64,000 bases of DNA from Duffyella gerundensis (lineage in GTDB: Bacteria > Pseudomonadota > Gammaproteobacteria > Enterobacterales > Enterobacteriaceae): the NCBI RefSeq assembly GCF_001517405.1, contig NZ_LN907827.1, positions 3,382,915 through 3,446,914 on the forward strand. The letters run 5' to 3'. The notes below the pieces were generated by a model. The model was given only the letters and a program-made list of their open reading frames with translations, had not been told where the DNA came from and made no database searches. The translations under genes and the position numbers were made by a program. Shown here in pieces: positions 36,451-45,062 of the stretch. The first letter of the stretch is position 1. The number at the start of each line of letters is the position of its first letter.

Positions 36451-36924
36451 TCAGCTCCGCTCATCCTGATCCGGATCGAGCAGGATAGCGCCGGTGCCCT
36501 GCTCGCCCAGCCGATCGCCTGGGTTGCGCAGTGGGCAGTCACGCATCGATAAACAGCCGCAGCCGATGCAGCCATCGAGATCGTCGCGCAGGCGAGTCAG
36601 CGTGGCGATGCGGTTATCCAGCTCGGCGCGCCACTGCTGTGTCAGCTGTTGCCAGGCGCTGTCCGACATCCGCTTATCGCCCGGCAGGTGCGCCAGGCTT
36701 TCGCTGACCGTCGCCAGAGGAATGCCGATGCGCTGGGCGATTTTAATAATGGCGACGCGACGTAATACATCACGGCCATAGCGCCGCTGATTGCCGCCGT
36801 TGCGCGTGCTGGCGATCAACCCTTTTGCCTCATAAAAATGCAGTGCAGAGACCGCAACACCGCTGCGTTTGGCTACTTCTCCCGGCGTCAGCACCGGTTT
36901 TGGCGTATTGCGAACTTTTTTCAT
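36451..36924 (-). CDS. soxR: Redox-sensing activator SoxR
   Basis: A 157-residue MerR-family regulator with a [2Fe-2S] cluster. N-terminal [29 protein letters not shown], coiled-coil dimer helix, then the four-cysteine motif [12 protein letters not shown] near residue 120. Oxidation of the cluster by redox-cycling compounds twists the soxS promoter and turns it on. It is divergent from soxS across the soxbox at 36936-36953. The C-terminal [20 protein letters not shown] is typical. Confidence 0.97.
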   Translation of the reverse strand: MKKVRNTPKPVLTPGEVAKRSGVAVSALHFYEAKGLIASTRNGGNQRRYGRDVLRRVAIIKIAQRIGIPLATVSESLAHLPGDKRMSDSAWQQLTQQWRAELDNRIATLTRLRDDLDGCIGCGCLSMRDCPLRNPGDRLGEQGTGAILLDPDQDERS

Positions 36925-36935
36925 CTGGCTCTTTA

Positions 36936-36953
36936 CCTCAAGTTAACTTGAGG
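36936..36953. promoter_or_regulatory. SoxR operator in the soxS promoter
   Basis: CCTCAAGTTAACTTGAGG, the perfect 18-bp palindrome identical to the classical soxbox. It lies between TTTACC (36932-36937, -35) and TATACT (36957-36962, -10) with the over-long 19-bp spacer that SoxR shortens. Confidence 0.97.
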
Positions 36954-37008
36954 AATTATACTCCTTTCCCATTGAAACCGTACACCTCTCGCGAGGAAGG
37001 ATAAGGCT

Positions 37009-37461
37009 ATGATGCATGAAGAGATAATTCACTCTCTGACTGACTGGATTGATCAGAACCTGGACAAGACGCTGTCGATTGATGAGGTGGCGGCGAAGTC
37101 GGGCTATTCGAAATGGCATTTACAGCGGATGTTTCGTAGCGTGACCCGTCAGACCCTGGGTGGCTACATTCGCGAGCGGCGTCTGACCATGGCCGCTGAG
37201 GCGCTGTGTCACAGCCAGCGCGCGGTTTACGATATTGCTATGCAGTACGGTTTTGATTCGCAGCAGACGTTTTCGCGCGTGTTCCGGCGGCAGTTCTCAC
37301 AAACGCCGACCGCCTATCGGCACAGCATGCGCCGCCAGAACCTGCAGCGTGCGCAAAAAATTGGTTTTGACTGTACAGAAAGCGGCAGCTTTGCCCAGCG
37401 CACCACCGGCGAATGTTGCCCGCTGCGCCCGGCAGGCCAGGAGCGGGCTCAGGCGGTTTGA
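37009..37461 (+). CDS. soxS: AraC-type superoxide response regulator SoxS, extended C-terminus
   Basis: A 150-residue AraC/XylS protein. Residues 1-107 match SoxS: DEVAAKSGYSKWHLQRMFRSVTRQTLGGYIRERRL (first HTH) and AVYDIAMQYGFDSQQTFSRVFRRQFSQTPTAYR (second). It binds marbox sites to activate sodA, fpr and others. E. coli SoxS stops soon after the last helix at about residue 107, but here some 42 more residues (RRQNLQRAQKIG..AQAV) follow, with no recognised domain. The 3' end overlaps the convergent diguanylate cyclase gene by 13 bp. ATG at 37009 or 37012 are both possible. SoxR, adjacent, controls it. Confidence 0.92.
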   Translation: MMHEEIIHSLTDWIDQNLDKTLSIDEVAAKSGYSKWHLQRMFRSVTRQTLGGYIRERRLTMAAEALCHSQRAVYDIAMQYGFDSQQTFSRVFRRQFSQTPTAYRHSMRRQNLQRAQKIGFDCTESGSFAQRTTGECCPLRPAGQERAQAV

Positions 37462-38735
37462 CGCGTGCGTTCCGCCGACAGCCAGCAATCGGGCGAAACA
37501 TACCAGCCGCCGCCCGTTTCCTTGATGTGATACATCGCCGCATCAGCCTGGGCCAGCAAGGCGGCAGCGCTGGAGAATTGACAGGCCATCGCGGCGCCAA
37601 TACTGATTGACTGCACCAGTTGCATACCCTGCGGTAACGTTATCGGCGCCTGCATCACCTCGTTCAGCTGCTGCGCCACTTCGCCTGCATCTTCAATGCA
37701 GTGCACATCATGCAAAATCACCGCAAACTCATCGCCACCCAAACGAGCAACGATATCGCCCTGACGTAGCCGCTGGCGCAGTCGGGCGGCCGTGGCCTGC
37801 AATACGGCATCGCCTGCCGCATGACCGAAGCGATCGTTAACCTGTTTAAAGCGATCGCTATCGATATAGAGCACCGCCAGCTTGCGGCGCAGCAGAGGCT
37901 GATTAAACCGTTCATCAAGCTGGCGCAGAAACGCGGCGCGATTCGGCAAACCGGTCAGCGGATCGTGCGTTGCCTGATGCGTGAGCGAGGCATTCTCCTG
38001 ATGCATGGTTTTATTCCATCGATCGAGCTCGGCCATCAGGCTGTTCACGTCGTCACTGAGCTTATTCAATTCTGCTATCTCCGAAGCGGGTACACGTTGC
38101 GCAAAAGCGCGATGACGGCGGACATATTGCACAACGTCAGTAATGTTTTGCAGGCCGCGCAAAATGCCACGCTGCATGCGATGCGACAGCCAGGCGGCCA
38201 GCGCGGCGGTCAGCAACAGGCTGCCCAACACGCAGTAAAATGCCATACGCAGCCAGCCAAGCACCGGCGTGGCGTCGCCATGAATCCAAACCTGACCAAT
38301 CTCTTTATCGCGATCGATCACCGATGCCATTAGCGGGCGGGGAAAAAGCCAGCGGGCGATATGCCGGTCAAAAGTCCCAAGCGGCGCTGAAGGTGCACGC
38401 TGCCAGTGAGCAAGCTGGTGCCCCCGCACATCCACAATCTCGGCGCTGGCGATCTCGCCACCCAGCGCCACCATGCCCAGCATCTCCTGCGCTTTGCGCG
38501 TGTCGTGCTGCGCCAGCGCGCCACGAACCCGTTCACTGACCACCGTGGCGGCGAGTTGCAGATTGTTATCCGCATAGCCGCGTAGCGTAGTGAGCGAGAT
38601 GGCAGAAATGGAAATGCCACTAATTAATAATGTCGCAATAATAATCAACAGATGAATACGCTGTAGCGCCTGACGCAATCCTGGCAGGCGACGCGCAGGC
38701 CGTGCGTCCGGCGGGATGATTTTGCTGCTGTTCAT
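37449..38735 (-). CDS. YfiN/DgcN-like diguanylate cyclase
   Basis: About 428 residues. N-terminal membrane helix (30-50), a periplasmic CHASE8-like segment (ALAQHDTRKAQEMLGMVALGGEIASAEIVD), a second helix near 175-195, a HAMP with LQNITDVVQYVRRHRAFAQRV, then GGDEF (260-428). The active loop RLGGDEFAV is intact, and RQGD lies five residues before it as an RxxD inhibitory I-site. It makes c-di-GMP. In E. coli dgcN is in an operon with yfiR/yfiB, absent here. The start ATG at 38735 has only a weak ribosome binding site (AGGCGAAG). The 800-bp upstream gap has CRP-like sites. Confidence 0.88.
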   Translation of the reverse strand: MNSSKIIPPDARPARRLPGLRQALQRIHLLIIIATLLISGISISAISLTTLRGYADNNLQLAATVVSERVRGALAQHDTRKAQEMLGMVALGGEIASAEIVDVRGHQLAHWQRAPSAPLGTFDRHIARWLFPRPLMASVIDRDKEIGQVWIHGDATPVLGWLRMAFYCVLGSLLLTAALAAWLSHRMQRGILRGLQNITDVVQYVRRHRAFAQRVPASEIAELNKLSDDVNSLMAELDRWNKTMHQENASLTHQATHDPLTGLPNRAAFLRQLDERFNQPLLRRKLAVLYIDSDRFKQVNDRFGHAAGDAVLQATAARLRQRLRQGDIVARLGGDEFAVILHDVHCIEDAGEVAQQLNEVMQAPITLPQGMQLVQSISIGAAMACQFSSAAALLAQADAAMYHIKETGGGWYVSPDCWLSAERTRQTA

Positions 38736-39085
38736 AATTCTTCGCCTGGCTTTGGCATGACCGCGGCATGCCAGGTACAAAGGACATGCGGGTCATGCTG
38801 AATGACAAATGCGCATGCTATTTTCCGGTGAAATATTTCCCTGAGGGAAAAAGGTGCCGACGCTTTTATTTCAAATAACAGCGACATTTGGCTAAATATT
38901 ATTTTCTTATTTAACTGCTGTTAAATCCTACAGTCGAACTTTGTTTTATACAATGTGCTGGCCCTTCAGAATGGTCTCAAAGCCGCTTTTTCGGAAAAAT
39001 TCGGTTTACAGCCTGGTAAAATAATGATGCGAAATGAGCCAAATAATCGCCACTATCCTGTTAATATACAAAGGTTTTAGCAGTT

Positions 39086-39101
39086 TGTGAGCGCGATCAC
39101 G
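39086..39101. promoter_or_regulatory. CRP-like site (9 of 10 core bases)
   Basis: TGTGA-N6-TCACG, in the cyclase/yjcB gap, about 350 bp upstream of the cyclase start. Confidence 0.4.
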
Positions 39102-39475
39102 TCATAGCGGAATCACCGGCCAGCGCAGCGTACCAAACCAGATTAATAAACCGCCTCGCAAACTGCATAATTAAATAAACAACGCGGAAGCGAATAAAGT
39201 CAAATTACGCTTTTACGCCTTATTTGCTCAGGTTGTCCTGCGGATAATTCTTATAAAGGGAAACCGCGAGAGGTTATTATATTGGTTACCGCGTGATGAC
39301 GCGTATTTAAAAAGTGATAACACTTCTTAGCTGACGTCTCTTACGTCATTACTTTTTCCAGGGTCTTGCTAAATATGCTTCATTTTCCCTTACGCTTTCA
39401 CTGCGACAGCAAGCACCATTTTTTGCGCGAAAAAGGGTACAAATTTTGTTCAAAATTTAAAATCCGCTGATATAA

Positions 39476-39491
39476 TGTGATCCACATCACA
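39476..39491. promoter_or_regulatory. CRP site upstream of yjcB (perfect core)
   Basis: TGTGATCCACATCACA. The overlap with the TATAAT suggests repression of that promoter or activation of another nearby start, about 100 bp before yjcB. Confidence 0.75.
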
Positions 39492-39591
39492 CTAAAGCGC
39501 CACCGCAGGGGTCCACCCTGACACGCCTTTGCGCCGCGCGTGATACCCGGATCGCTGTTGTCAGGCTTTGTTTTTGCAGGATTTTTCGCAC

Positions 39592-39873
39592 ATGGCTACC
39601 TTAACCACCAGTTTTCTGATTATGCGTTGGGAACTGTTGAGCGCAGTAATGATGTTTATCGCCAGCACTTTTAAGATTAAATGTCGTCAGACCAGCCATC
39701 CGGTGATGGCCTTTCTGTTCAGCGGCATTGGGCTGGGCATGTCTTGTTGGTTCGTAACCGGTCTGCTGGGCATCAGCCTGAGCATGGAGAACCTGCACAG
39801 CTTTATGGCGGTAACGCGCGACGTATTTGTCGAAGTGATCAGCCAGGCACCGCCGGACTGGCCAATGCCGTAA
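39592..39873 (+). CDS. yjcB: Small membrane protein YjcB
   Basis: 93 residues, as in E. coli YjcB, beginning MATLTTSFLIMRWELLSAVMMFIASTF and with two or three hydrophobic segments (RWELLSAVMMF, AFLFSGIGLGMSCWFVTGLLG). The end SQAPPDWPMP matches NQTPPQWPM in E. coli. Function unknown. The conserved place is beside ssb in E. coli; here about 9 kb separates them. AGGA lies 11 bases before the ATG. Upstream is a CRP site. Confidence 0.9.
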   Translation: MATLTTSFLIMRWELLSAVMMFIASTFKIKCRQTSHPVMAFLFSGIGLGMSCWFVTGLLGISLSMENLHSFMAVTRDVFVEVISQAPPDWPMP

Positions 39874-39890
39874 CGCTTAAACAGCAGACA

Positions 39891-39922
39891 AAAAAAATGC
39901 GAGCCACAGGCTCGCATTTTTT
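39891..39922. terminator. Bidirectional terminator yjcB / ATP-grasp gene
   Basis: Stem AAAAAATGCGAGCC / GGCTCGCATTTTTT (14 bp with A-T tails, 3-base loop). Confidence 0.95.
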
Positions 39923-39934
39923 ATGGACAACCAC

Positions 39935-40882
39935 TCAGATTTTCTTGAGCATCGCCGGAATTTTTACTTCGTTGACGGCGTCAATCTTTCCCACCAGTCC
40001 TGCCCTGTCCTGAATCCACATGTCGCCCATCATCTGGTTCAGACCGCGATCCAGACCGGTTACCAGGCCTGCGCCAGGGGTAAAGGTCAGCTCACCAAAA
40101 TAGATGCGATCTTCCTGTACATACCAGTCTACACGGACGTAATCGAATTCTGTCGCCAGTTTCTTACTCAGATCCAGCGCATGATTAAGAGAGTTCAGCT
40201 GTGGTGTGATATCCAAACCGGTATCACGAATCTTATGGTACGCATCTTGTAAGTTATTTACGTAAAAGTTCATCGACATCGCTGGATTAGAGCGGTTGTA
40301 GATCACCTGCAGCACATACTCAAAGCTGCCGTCACGCTTATTAAACATATGGAACTTGTAATCGATCGGGGCCGATTTACCGTCGCCAATATATTGCTCA
40401 ACCAGAATGCGTGGTTTGATATAACGATAATGGATTTCGCGCGCTTCGCCCGAGAAGTCCGTTTTCAGCCACTCATGGCAGCTCTGGATAATCTGCTGTT
40501 TCTTCAGGCTGTCTGGCTCCTGCAGCAGAATTTCCACCATGTTAGAGCCATGGTTTGGCTTGATCACCGTTTTGTCCCATGACGCAAGCGTCAGCAGCGT
40601 CGTAGGATCGCTGGTTTCATGCAGCAGCGGAATCAGGTACTCATCGCCAATCGCTTCTGCGATGTACTCACGCACCAGATATTTATCTGACAGCCTGCTG
40701 TAGCACTGATGGTCGCCGTGGACGAATTTACGGTACAGCACCTTCTCATTGAATACCTTTGGCTGACGGATGTTCGGCAGCTTGCGGAATTTATGAAAAT
40801 AGTAAAGACGGTCCTGGTATGACCAAGGCATTTTCTTAATGAAATACAGAACGCTTCTTCTGAGTTCATCTTTAAAGCTCAT
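39935..40882 (-). CDS. TupA-like ATP-grasp protein
   Basis: A 315-residue ATP-grasp protein of the TupA/glycosyltransferase-linked group. Visible: KVFNEKVLYRKFVHGDHQCYSRLSDKYLVREYIAEAIGDEYLIP, TVIKPNHGSNMVEILLQ, IKPRILVEQYIG, IDYKFHMFN and VRVDWYVQEDRIYFGELTFTPGAG with the metal-binding Glu. ATP-grasp enzymes join a carboxylate to an amine through an acyl phosphate. TupA of Bacillus attaches amino acids in teichuronopeptide, and relatives occur in surface polysaccharide loci, so amino-acid or amine decoration of a glycan is possible. It is 8 bp after the flippase gene and preceded by GAGG; the first ATG at 40894 is less likely. Coupled to the flippase. Confidence 0.82.
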   Translation of the reverse strand: MSFKDELRRSVLYFIKKMPWSYQDRLYYFHKFRKLPNIRQPKVFNEKVLYRKFVHGDHQCYSRLSDKYLVREYIAEAIGDEYLIPLLHETSDPTTLLTLASWDKTVIKPNHGSNMVEILLQEPDSLKKQQIIQSCHEWLKTDFSGEAREIHYRYIKPRILVEQYIGDGKSAPIDYKFHMFNKRDGSFEYVLQVIYNRSNPAMSMNFYVNNLQDAYHKIRDTGLDITPQLNSLNHALDLSKKLATEFDYVRVDWYVQEDRIYFGELTFTPGAGLVTGLDRGLNQMMGDMWIQDRAGLVGKIDAVNEVKIPAMLKKI

Positions 40883-40890
40883 AACTGACC

Positions 40891-42147
40891 TCATTTGTAG
40901 GTTTTGTAGTTAAGTGAGGAAACCTGAATTTTTTGAATGACGCCGTTTTTAAAGAAGTAATTCATTACGGTTAGAGACAAAAATTCTGAGATTAATACGC
41001 TCCACGCTGCGCCCATGATGCCGTGCTGTTGAATCAACCAGTACGACAGCGGCACGCTGAAGATCATCAGGCAGACGACTTTTCTCAGGAGATAATTGAA
41101 CCCGCCTTCCTTGACCATATATCGGTAAGCGACTGTTCCCATTGCTGAAAAACAGGTGGCTATCGATAACACCGTAACAAGGCTTCCTGACTGTGTGTAT
41201 TCATGACCATATAAAGCAATGATGACCTTTTCGCCGAACAGCCCAATGACGAGAAGCATCAAAAGTGACACACCCATAACATAACCATTCAGCCTCGCCG
41301 TCAGCTTTATGGCCACTTCAGCACGCTCCCTGAAAATTTCAGTGAAGCTTGAAGTGATGATGGCCGCCGGGATAAAAATCCACGACGCCGAAATGGTATT
41401 GGCCGCGGCGAACAGCCCGAGGTCACGCGCTGAACCGACGCCTACCAAAAACATCTGCGCCATTTTCACCTGAATCGAGATGAAGACGCTGGAGATGGCC
41501 AGCGGCAGTCCGGCATACATCAGGTAGCGCAAATAGGTGCCGCTGCGCTTCTTCGGCGGCGCCACATCCTGAAACTGGCGATAAAACGCAAATCGCTTAA
41601 TCAGGTAAGGCACCAGCGTCACTGCCACCACCGAAAGACTCAGCAGCAGCGGACTCAATTTGAACCAGGCAATCGCGAAGCTGATGGAGAAGCTCAGCAG
41701 CATGCCAACTGAGTTGGCCACGGTGTTCAGCCGCGATGCCAGCCTGGCGTTGTTGAATACGCTAAAGGTGTCCTGCGTAACAAACATCGCCGACAAAAAC
41801 GACGCGATGGCGAACACCAAAAAGTTCTCTGGCATCGTGTACCAGACGTAGATCAGCACCGGCAGCGAAAGCAGCAGCAACAGCGTCATGCGCATCTTGC
41901 GTGCCACGTTCATCAGCCTTACACCCTTGCCTGTGTTCTGGCTGATGTGCTTAAACAGGATGGTTTCACTGCCGAACATGGCGATGGTTTGCACCACCGA
42001 AAACAGTGAGGCTGCAAACGCCATCTGGCCAAAAATGGAAGGGCCGAACGATTTTGCTACGTATGATGTGACGAAGATGACACCAAACACGGAGACAATC
42101 TTTTCTGACATCATCCAGGCGGCGTTAGACATAACACTGAATTTCAT
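40891..42147 (-). CDS. Wzx-type polysaccharide flippase
   Basis: A 418-residue MOP/PST-superfamily transporter with 12-14 membrane helices starting MKFSVMSNAAWMMSEKIVSVFGVIFVTSYVAKSFGPSIFGQMAFAASLFSVVQTIAMFGSETI, as in O-antigen and other lipid-linked oligosaccharide flippases. No Wzy polymerase, chain-length regulator or glycosyltransferase is near, so it may serve an already known glycan in trans or a dedicated short chain. The start has AAAGGATG upstream. It is in an operon with the ATP-grasp gene. AT-rich surroundings suggest transfer. Confidence 0.85.
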   Translation of the reverse strand: MKFSVMSNAAWMMSEKIVSVFGVIFVTSYVAKSFGPSIFGQMAFAASLFSVVQTIAMFGSETILFKHISQNTGKGVRLMNVARKMRMTLLLLLSLPVLIYVWYTMPENFLVFAIASFLSAMFVTQDTFSVFNNARLASRLNTVANSVGMLLSFSISFAIAWFKLSPLLLSLSVVAVTLVPYLIKRFAFYRQFQDVAPPKKRSGTYLRYLMYAGLPLAISSVFISIQVKMAQMFLVGVGSARDLGLFAAANTISASWIFIPAAIITSSFTEIFRERAEVAIKLTARLNGYVMGVSLLMLLVIGLFGEKVIIALYGHEYTQSGSLVTVLSIATCFSAMGTVAYRYMVKEGGFNYLLRKVVCLMIFSVPLSYWLIQQHGIMGAAWSVLISEFLSLTVMNYFFKNGVIQKIQVSSLNYKTYK

Positions 42148-42676
42148 TGACGCATCCTTTGTGTTTCCACTTCATACAACTCGGCAATACATCCATGTCC
42201 AAAAATGACCTAACCTGAACAGCTCGGGCGAAATAAATATTCGCTCCAGAACCGGGTGGTCCGAAATTAGATATAATCTGTATTTTTATAGTTAGTTTAA
42301 TTCCAGGATAAATCTTACTAATATTTATTTATCCGAGTATGTAAACGATTTCAGAGAGTTAGCTTTTTCGATATCAACCTGGCACAGTTTGAGCCAACCG
42401 CAAGGATGAGTCACTAAATTTCTGTCTGGCTGCAGAAGATTTTCCGTTTTGGTTGAGACGAATTTATATCAAAATTCAGTTTTGAGAAAGGCGTCTAAAG
42501 TCGTGCCGAATAAAATAAGATAAATCCCATGATGATATTTATTCTAAATATTTTAATTTAGCCACTGCAATTCAAATCGCGAACTTAACATACGGTATTA
42601 ATATCATCCCGGATCAGGACCAGGGATTAATGCAGTATTTCTCATCCATTAATTGATTAGAAAGGTAAGAGCGTTT
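42148..42676. other. AT-rich gap before the OrfA-like gene
   Basis: 529 bp without a gene, clearly lower in GC than the backbone. The flippase promoter must be here; a JUMPstart/ops element, usual upstream of long polysaccharide operons, was not found. Confidence 0.5.
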
Positions 42677-43072
42677 ATGAGAAAGTCACGATATAGCGAA
42701 GAGCAAATCACCAGCGCTATTAAAGCTTCTGAATGCGGCGTCAAAGTTAAAGAAATTTGTAATGAACTGGGGATCTCTGAAGCAACCTTTTACAGCTGGA
42801 AGAAAAAATTCTCCGGCCTTTCCTCTGAAGAGGGAAGAAAAATCAAGGAGTTAGAAGAAAAGCTACAAAACCTTACCCGCGAAGTGGCGGTACTGAACTC
42901 TGATAAAGAGATGCTTCAAAGCGTATTGAAGAACTTTTTCTCCACCAACGACAAGCGTCAGGCGGTGAATTATCTTCAGGATACGTTTGATATCGGCACG
43001 CGCCGCAGCTGTCGTTTACTCGATATTAGCCGCAGCGTTTACCATTATCCATCAAGCAGTGACACCCAATAA
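42677..43072 (+). CDS. Solo IS3-family OrfA-like protein, without the DDE domain
   Basis: 131 residues. Begins MRKSRYSEEQITSAIKASECGVKVKEICNELGISEATFYSWKKKFSG, the HTH of IS407/IS2-type OrfA, then an ELEEKLQNLTREVAVLNSDKEML coiled-coil and NDKRQAVNYLQDTFDIGTRRSCRLLDISRSVYHYPSS, normally the start of OrfB. It ends before the DDE catalytic core. In IS3 elements the two parts are in different frames; here they are fused and the frame is intact. No terminal inverted repeats are seen. It is either a remnant or a domesticated DNA-binding protein; the clean frame favours the second. Confidence 0.7.
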   Translation: MRKSRYSEEQITSAIKASECGVKVKEICNELGISEATFYSWKKKFSGLSSEEGRKIKELEEKLQNLTREVAVLNSDKEMLQSVLKNFFSTNDKRQAVNYLQDTFDIGTRRSCRLLDISRSVYHYPSSSDTQ

Positions 43073-43464
43073 TACTGGGATTTCTTGCGACTGGTTTGAG
43101 AATTGTTCTTATTTGCTATCTTATGGAAATCTAATCAGAACGCTCAAGGCATGAAAAATAGCATAATGATTTCTGATAATTAATTTGTCACTTTTAGCCT
43201 TTGTTTAATTTATGCAATGCTAGCACCAGATAAATCCTTTTATTTTAAGTCACTTAGTGAAACCCCAATCTCATTGCTATGAGATTGGTTCCCTTTCCTT
43301 AATGAAGACTCTCTCATTGAAGCGGCGTTCAGCCGCTCAATTCCTGTTAAGTTTGTGTAAACGCAGCCGCAAAGTTGAATTCTAAAAAACTGCATTTTAT
43401 ACTGGACCTGAAAACCTTTCCGTTCAAAAGAAGACATGGAATCCCTCTGCGACAGGGCTTCAAT

Positions 43465-43480
43465 TGTAAAGGCCTTTACA
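43465..43480. promoter_or_regulatory. 16-bp perfect palindrome, candidate operator
   Basis: TGTAAAGGCCTTTACA. Resembles TyrR arms (TGTAAA/TTTACA) but the spacer is 4, not 6. No gene starts close by. Confidence 0.35.
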
Positions 43481-43910
43481 TTTCTCGCACGCTGTTTACC
43501 ATTTCTTATCTCTGCCCGCGTCTATTGATCACTATATAACCAATTAAGCCAATAAATCATTCACAAAGTTAACCTGTCAACGCGAGTAGAATGCAGCGTT
43601 AATTGCCTGCTTTCTCCATTCAACACACCTTTAAGTGGCACCATAGCAGGCTTTCTCAGGGCCAGAATGAGCTCAACCCATGCTGAAGCCGGACTAAATC
43701 CAGTGGCAAGCGGCGTTTTACACGGCGATTTGCGCTGCTTTTATGCACGCCGCAGCAACCTGAAGGTGTGACCCAGGGCGATTATTGTTAATAAAGTGAT
43801 AACTGGCGCGGCAAAGTGACAGAAAACAGGCTATGAAACAGGCATCACACCACCGCCTGACGGTGGAAACGCTCTCACTCGCTGCGCTTATTTACCGTTT
43901 CGTCAGATAA

Positions 43911-43939
43911 AAAAGGCAAAAGCGGGATGCTTTTGCCTT
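43911..43939 (-). terminator. Terminator of the EamA gene
   Basis: 11-bp stem AAGGCAAAAGC / GCTTTTGCCTT, 5-base loop, T-run on the minus strand. It is 91 bp past the stop. Confidence 0.9.
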
Positions 43940-44030
43940 GTATAACAGCTTGTTAATGTAGCGATAATCCTAAATTAGCCCTGACTACCCTGCATAATAA
44001 ATATTATTTCCTCAGCAATATATTCATGGC

Positions 44031-44987
44031 CTAATTATTTATCGCGCCAATTTTTGGCTGCGGTTTTATCCGCATCGCCACGATCACGCCCGTGAGCAGA
44101 CAGCCAATACCACATAAGGTCAGCAAAGGGGGCCAGCTTTGACGCAGCATAAAGCTATAGGCCAGCCCAGCGAGGATCTCGAAAACGATTAGCGGACCAA
44201 CAATAACTGTGGGCAGCCGCTGACAGGCTTCATTCCAGCAGCGGGTACCCAGCCACGAACAGAGCAGGCCAATCACCAGCATCAGGGAAAGGAAGAGTTC
44301 AGGCCGCGGGCCAAAAGGCAGGACGAAGTCAGGCTGCTGGCTGCCCAACATAATAGTAACCAGCAGCCAGGCGATCAGCGCTAAGGGCAGTGTGACTATA
44401 CCCTGTGCCGTCGCCCAGGTGGCGGGCTTTTTATCGGGGTTGGCGCGCAGCCAGCGAGCATTGCGTAGCGGATACCACGTCCAGCATGCCACTGCGACCA
44501 CCGCCAGCGCGATGCCGGTGCAATATCGCCAGCCGTCAAAGCTCGGTGCATTGCGCAACTCGGCGGCATTGACGCAGACCAGACCGGCGGCAATTAACAG
44601 CAGCGCCGGTGCCAGACTACGCCAGGCGAGCCTGCCCTCTTCGCGGCCATAAAGCAGATTAGCGCTAACGGAAATGACCACCGGCAGCGTGCCGATAATC
44701 ATGGTGGAGACCGGCGCACCGGTGCGCTGTATGGCAGACGCCAGGCACCAGTAATAAAGCAGGTTACCGATCAGCGTCAGTCGGGTGGCTTCTGCCCAGT
44801 CCGCTTTACTCAGCTGGCGTAGACGCCGCCGATCAAACCATGCCAGCGGCAGGGCAATTAAACCAAAGGCAACGTAGCGGCCAGCCGACTGCAACGCGCC
44901 CGGATAATCGGGCACGATTTCCGGCCCAACAAAAATCAACCCCCACATCAAGCCTGCGGCAAGGGCAAAAAGTACGCCAGCGAACAT
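44031..44987 (-). CDS. DMT-superfamily (EamA) transporter
   Basis: 318 residues with ten hydrophobic segments in two EamA halves (MFAGVLFALAAGLMWGLIFVGPE; and from GWRYCTGIALAVVAVACWTWYPLRNARW). Exporters of amino acids or metabolites are common in this family; substrate unknown. It follows the AraC-family gene after 75 bp on the same strand, so the regulator probably controls it. The second half keeps LIVFEILAGLAYSFMLRQ. The start ATG has a weak ribosome binding site (GAGATCACT). Confidence 0.87.
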   Translation of the reverse strand: MFAGVLFALAAGLMWGLIFVGPEIVPDYPGALQSAGRYVAFGLIALPLAWFDRRRLRQLSKADWAEATRLTLIGNLLYYWCLASAIQRTGAPVSTMIIGTLPVVISVSANLLYGREEGRLAWRSLAPALLLIAAGLVCVNAAELRNAPSFDGWRYCTGIALAVVAVACWTWYPLRNARWLRANPDKKPATWATAQGIVTLPLALIAWLLVTIMLGSQQPDFVLPFGPRPELFLSLMLVIGLLCSWLGTRCWNEACQRLPTVIVGPLIVFEILAGLAYSFMLRQSWPPLLTLCGIGCLLTGVIVAMRIKPQPKIGAINN

Positions 44988-45062
44988 AGTGATCTCGTAT
45001 GCTTATGCAAAAAAGCGAGTCTGTCAGGCTGGCGCGGGAAAATATTGTAGGAGATTGCGCTT

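Larger units (their letters stand above)
38736..39591. other. Long divergent intergenic region: cyclase / yjcB, two CRP-like sites
   Basis: 856 bp without a convincing gene. CRP-like TGTGA-N6-TCACG at 39086-39101 and a perfect TGTGA-N6-TCACA at 39476-39491 directly downstream of a TATAAT (39471-39476). Small hairpin TTTCCC-TGA-GGGAAA at 38836-38850. AT-rich throughout. It could hold an untranslated RNA, but no terminator on either strand marks one. Confidence 0.65.
43073..44030. other. 958-bp gap with inverted repeats and a palindrome
   Basis: No convincing gene. Hairpins: CCAATCTCAT-TGCT-ATGAGATTGG (43265-43288); AGCGGC-GTTCA-GCCGCT with TTG/CAA extension (43317-43340). TGTAAAGGCCTTTACA is a 16-bp perfect palindrome at 43465-43480. 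The second half is GC-richer and has no clear signal before the terminator at 43911-43939. Confidence 0.6.

Noticed and set aside
42677..43072. Complete IS3-family insertion sequence
   Set aside because: No DDE-bearing OrfB, terminal repeats or target duplication could be seen.
43240..43437. Possible 65-residue gene on the minus strand
   Set aside because: No ribosome binding site, runs through two hairpins, no similarity recognised.
43465..43480. TyrR box
   Set aside because: Arms fit but the spacer is 4 rather than 6, and no aromatic gene is next to it; left as unassigned palindrome.
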